From: Russula earlei | Lineage: Eukaryota > Basidiomycota > Agaricomycetes > Russulales > Russulaceae | Length of the DNA stretch: 10,509 bases | Assembly: GCA_025769875.1 (NCBI GenBank) | Contig: JAGFNK010001345.1 | Span: forward strand, 1-10,509 | Reading direction: 5' to 3' | Shown: piece after piece, positions 7,784-10,509 of the stretch | Layout: each line of letters opens with the position of its first letter | How positions within the stretch are numbered: position 1 is the stretch's first letter | Translations under genes and position numbers: made by a program | The notes under the pieces: model-generated | The model's database searches: none | Told to the model about the DNA's origin: nothing | The model's input: the letters and a program-made list of their open reading frames with translations, nothing else

Positions 7784-8107
7784 ATGGCTCGTCCCGTCCA
7801 CCAAGCTTGTAGCGATCGGCACCCCACCCCGCCACTTTCCCCATCAACCTCTTCGGGTTCTTCTCGCGAAAGCTCTACCCTATCCTTCTCTCCTTCTCAC
7901 CTCACCTCCCTTCTCCCGAGAAATATTGGTAACATGCATACACCTTGTCCTAATGCACAATTGGGGCACGGTGACCGAGCCGCCCAACTTGGTCTTGTGC
8001 CCGACGGACTTGACGGGGACGCAGTGATGCTCGATGCCGGGGAAGAGGAGGAGCACACGAGACAAAGGGCCCATGGTGAGCCAAATTTAGAGACTGTCAT
8101 TTCTTAA
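7784..8107 (+). CDS. Hypothetical 107-residue open frame, Ser/Pro-rich then acidic
   Basis: A single-exon frame with ATG at 7784 and a TAA at 8105-8107. The first half is Ser/Pro-rich (HPTPPLSPSTSSGSSRESS), the second half acidic (GEEEEH near residue 87). It follows a pyrimidine-rich tract (7690-7775) and a CRE-like palindrome at 7650, a layout expected at a fungal gene start. Another ATG at 7777 in better apparent context opens only an 11-codon frame (MSYGSSRPPSL, stop at 7810-7812). A minus-strand frame across 7880-8074 has more G/C-ending codons than this one and competes with it. No family is recognised, and it could be the 5' part of the gene that runs on towards 9807. Confidence 0.22.
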   Translation: MARPVHQACSDRHPTPPLSPSTSSGSSRESSTLSFSPSHLTSLLPRNIGNMHTPCPNAQLGHGDRAAQLGLVPDGLDGDAVMLDAGEEEEHTRQRAHGEPNLETVIS

Positions 8108-8166
8108 ATTTCGATCCCCTTCGTCGCCTCCCTCTCCCGGGCGGTCGAACTGACGCGCTGGATGTG

Positions 8167-8705
8167 ATGAGAAAGACGGACGGGAAAGGTATGTATGCAT
8201 GTATGTAATAGTACGGGGCTGGGGGGCGTATAAGGTACGACCGCGGGTGTACGTATGTAATCCGGGGATCTCCCGATCGTGTCACGTTTTTTTCCGAGAT
8301 GGCGGTGGACGTGCCGATGATCCTTTTTATTTATTCCTCGCTTCTTTTTCACCCCCCATGTTTGTTTGTTCCTTCTCGTTTATTTACGCTCGCCATTGTC
8401 CCTCAGGTTCTTCTCTTGACTCCCCCGCACAACTCGTCTCGTTTCCATTTCACCTCGAATCATCCACCTCTTCGTCTGACACGGCCGTTTTCTTTCGTCT
8501 TCCGTCTCAATCCCAAGGTTTTCATTCCCCGCCGTCGACAGACGTGATCGATGTCGCCAAACTGGCGCAACAGGACCAGTCTCCCCCAGCTTACGAAAAC
8601 GTCGATGAACGTTCCTCGAGCAGTGGGCGTCTCTCGCCTTCTCATTTAGCAGCTCGTGCTGCCCCGCCCGCTCCCTGTGCCACCTCTCGATCGTCTCGGC
8701 AATAG
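8167..8705 (+). CDS. Hypothetical serine/proline-rich protein with a PPAY motif, two-exon model
   Basis: I do not recognise this protein. ATG at 8167 begins MRKTDGK, followed by a strong donor GTATGT at 8189. An acceptor CCTCAG ending at 8406 restores frame 0, which reads to a TAG at 8703-8705. The predicted product is rich in Ser and Pro and holds DVIDVAKLAQQDQSPPAYEN; PPAY fits the PPxY motif bound by WW domains, such as those of Rsp5-type ubiquitin ligases. The 218-bp intron is much longer than those of the receptor gene. Sequence beyond the stop (SAESYDAANLAPHSPSSPS in the same frame, after a second TAG at 8709) has similar composition, so this may be part of a longer, interrupted N-terminal region of the downstream Hsp20-like gene. 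Confidence 0.25.
8190..8246. repeat. TATG/ATGTA-type short repeats
   Basis: TATGTATGCATGTATGTAAT at 8190-8209 is an imperfect ATGT tandem containing ATGCAT; a related GTACGTATGTAAT lies near 8249. These are simple-sequence repeats within the putative long intron. Confidence 0.5.
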
Positions 8706-8881
8706 CTCTAGTATTCATTCAGTCAAGCTCTGCGACAGACGCCCGTCTCTGCGGAGTCCTATGATGCCGCTAATCTCGCTCCACACTCTCCTTCCTCGCC
8801 GTCTAATTGCATCAATCCTCTACTTTCTCCCGGCCGGTCATTCCCCCCTCCAGCAGGCACTGTCGCAGTCGTCTGTTTTAA

Positions 8882-9377
8882 ACCCTCGGAACGTTACATC
8901 CCCTGGATCATTCTACCTCTCAGGAGTGGCGCTCTGCCGGCATCTCCCCATTAACCCCTCAAAGTCTATTCAATCCCCTTCCATCTCGGATGGACGCAGT
9001 ATCTGGCTCACAGTCATTATCCTCAGCTTCATCCGATCGCGACCAATCTTGGGACCCAAATCAGTCCTCTCCGGGTTTGCATCAAGGGTCAATCTACAGG
9101 TTCCCGTCCTCGCCCGACTTCATCGTCTGGAATCAATTTCGACTCTGTCACCCCCACCGCCGTATTTCTCCTGAAGCATCCTGCACCCCAAAATGACGGC
9201 CTCCTCTTGTTTGGACACTCTCCTGATATGAGTCCACGCATCGGCCTCACCCAGTTGTACCCGCTTTCCTCGAGTCGTGTGCTGCCTCCCCCAGAACCCA
9301 CCAACAATATTAGATCCTCCACCAGCGCGTTCCAACTCGACTTCGTCATTCCCGTGCTCCTCATGAGCCGTTCTTGA
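8882..9377 (+). other. Overlapping serine/proline-rich open frames, possible N-terminal region of the Hsp20-like gene
   Basis: All three + frames stay open over long parts of this C/T-rich stretch: frame 2 from 8882 to 9196 (with SGSQSLSSASSDRDQSWDP), frame 0 from 8955 to 9377 (TPTAVFLLKHPAPQNDGLLL, later PLSSSRVLPPPEPTNN) and frame 1 from 8656 to 9174. Low-complexity Ser/Pro-rich N-termini are common ahead of fungal alpha-crystallin domains, and the Hsp20 exons follow directly. Composition alone keeps stop codons rare here, so the true frame is undetermined. A minus-strand frame (9089-9430) is also open and is likely a shadow. Confidence 0.3.
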
Positions 9378-9807
9378 GTGACGCGCCCCCGCCTCCAGAT
9401 AGCTGGATTGGCAGTAGAGACGTTTACCAATTGAATATCGATTGGTTTGCTCTGGTTACCTGGTTTCAGGCGTGATGCAATGGTGCGTTAATCTGTTTTG
9501 TGACGTCAGCTTATTCGCTGACAGTCTGCTATCAATCTTCTAAAGAACCCTAGCTGCGCGGCGCCGGCGCGTTTTGCACGTCGTGGCTGACTCGTGGGAG
9601 CCAGGCGGTGGTACGTAACGGTTGACTACCGCGTTGCATTGATAACCCATGTGCAATTTCGGAACAGGTCACTTCGAGAGACGCATCTCGTTCGGGTATG
9701 ACGCTGACCTCAGCCAGGTTCGTGCTGAGTTTGACGGGGAGATACTTCGTGTGATCGTCCCACGCCGCACTCCAATACTCACCTGGTATGGTGAGGCATG
9801 TGAATAG
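9362..9807 (+). pseudogene. Small heat-shock protein (Hsp20, alpha-crystallin domain), C-terminal part, probably broken
   Basis: Hsp20 proteins are ATP-independent cytosolic chaperones. Two exons fit well: 9553-9610 reads AARRRRVLHVVADSWEPGG, then a 57-bp intron (9611-9667; GTACGT...ACAG) in phase 1 leads to HFERRISFGYDADL, SQVRAEFDG and EILRVIVPRR. The last stretch carries the family signature (G-x-L-x-V-x-V-P type) and the FERR strand before it. The reading stops at 9805-9807 after TWYGEACE; a GTATGG at 9786 could instead be another donor. The start of the domain lies upstream but is split: 9362-9442 (frame 2) reads DAPPPPDSWIGSRDVYQLNID, and LPGFRRDAM (9456-9482) lies one base out of phase after 13 extra bases. 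A 63-bp intron-like GTGCGT...TAAAG segment (9483-9545) then enters the next exon in the wrong phase. Decay, assembly error or unusual splicing could explain this. Confidence 0.55.
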
Positions 9808-10509
9808 CTCCACGAGCCGGCCATCTCTTTTTTCCCCTCCAGCAGATGCTTACTCCATATTGTCGATTTCCACATTAGTTTTCTCGCACCACTTTACATC
9901 ACGCGCACCTTACCACTGTCATATTTCAACCAGGAATGGAAACTCTAGCCCACCGAATGCCACATTTTGGACGACCCGATGCAGAAATACCTTGGTGAGA
10001 CGACATTTTGGTTGGCCGCCCGTGTGGTCGCCGAACTGACGTTGAATATGACGGACGTTTATACAACCGCATACTTTTATGAATACAAAGACCGTAGCAT
10101 ATGACAAAGAACATGACGCAACATCCATCTTCATTTCCGACACTTCACTCATCCCAGTGTCATCGCCCGTTCGCGCGTTCACAGCCCTCCGTTCCTTCTT
10201 TTTTTACGACATCCCTCCATCTAATCATCTGTCTATCCGACCATCCGTTTTCTGCAATCCTTCTTACTCGCTGTCTCGCATGTTGTACACACACTGCAAC
10301 TTTCACACCCCGGGCACCTGCTCAACATCATAGCTACTCGCGTATATATTTTTTCGTAGCTGTTTCTTACGAGTGTTGTTGTGTAATGTTATCTATGAGT
10401 TATCATTGCAGGTGTGGGAACTGTGTGGCCTTATTATTCGGAAGATGCCACGGATCTATTGATAGGTGATTACGCAATATGCGAACTTATGCTTCTCATC
10501 CGAAGTCCA
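9808..10509. other. No secure gene
   Basis: In the + strand frame 1, 9955-10101 reads DDPMQKYLGETTFWLAARVV then LTLNMTDVYTTAYFYEYKD before TGA; this is protein-like but short and has no start. A GTGAGA donor-like site lies inside it at 9994. From about 10120 onward the + strand is C/T-rich (for example 10205-10260), as in leaders before the two other gene starts, so a gene may begin beyond the right edge. No domain or repeat is seen. Confidence 0.35.

Noticed and set aside
9550..9813. Minus-strand frame starting MELFTCLTIPGEYW
   Set aside because: It is antisense to the Hsp20 exons, whose family motifs and splice junction give much stronger support to the + strand.
9919..10182. Minus-strand frame reading VFVFIKVCGCINV and onward
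   Set aside because: A + strand frame over the same bases looks equally or more protein-like, and neither has a domain or a start that can be defended.

Overview
The window looks like nuclear DNA of a filamentous basidiomycete fungus, probably an agaricomycete. The main reason is the gene at 3356-4890. It reads as one protein only after removal of six very short introns (52-66 bp) with GT...AG ends and CTRAY-like branch sites, a gene structure typical of that group. The pyrimidine-rich tracts before start codons and the absence of bacterial ribosome sites or operons agree with this.

One gene is clear and intact: a 393-residue seven-transmembrane receptor of the fungal cAMP-receptor-like/Git3-like type on the + strand. 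A second recognisable coding signal is the alpha-crystallin (Hsp20) core at about 9362-9807 (+). Its last two exons join cleanly across a 57-bp intron. The beginning of the domain is split between reading frames, and I could not restore it by splicing, so I call it a probable pseudogene or a badly broken model. Serine/proline-rich open frames at 7784-9377 may include its N-terminal part, but several frames are open at once there and the true one cannot be chosen by eye.

Layout: 1-1080, no secure gene, with a possible decayed minus-strand coding segment from 762 to 1457; 1083-1216, a compact hairpin element built from an octamer and its complement; 1537-1953, an AT-rich block with imperfect inverted ends and a 7-bp direct repeat, resembling a small non-autonomous transposon; 1954-3200, no secure gene; 3200-5050, the receptor gene with its leader and AT-rich 3' flank; 5050-6570, intergenic sequence with homopolymer tracts, a perfect 12-bp-stem hairpin and a 14-bp palindrome; 6574-7037, a weak two-exon candidate; 7040-7690, intergenic sequence ending in a CRE-like palindrome; 7690-9807, the serine/proline-rich open frames and the Hsp20 remnant; 9808-10509, no secure gene.

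Nothing shows the genes acting together. The receptor would sit in the plasma membrane and signal through a heterotrimeric G protein, while Hsp20 proteins are cytosolic chaperones. I found no rRNA, tRNA, CRISPR array or autonomous transposase gene, and no convincing new multi-gene system.
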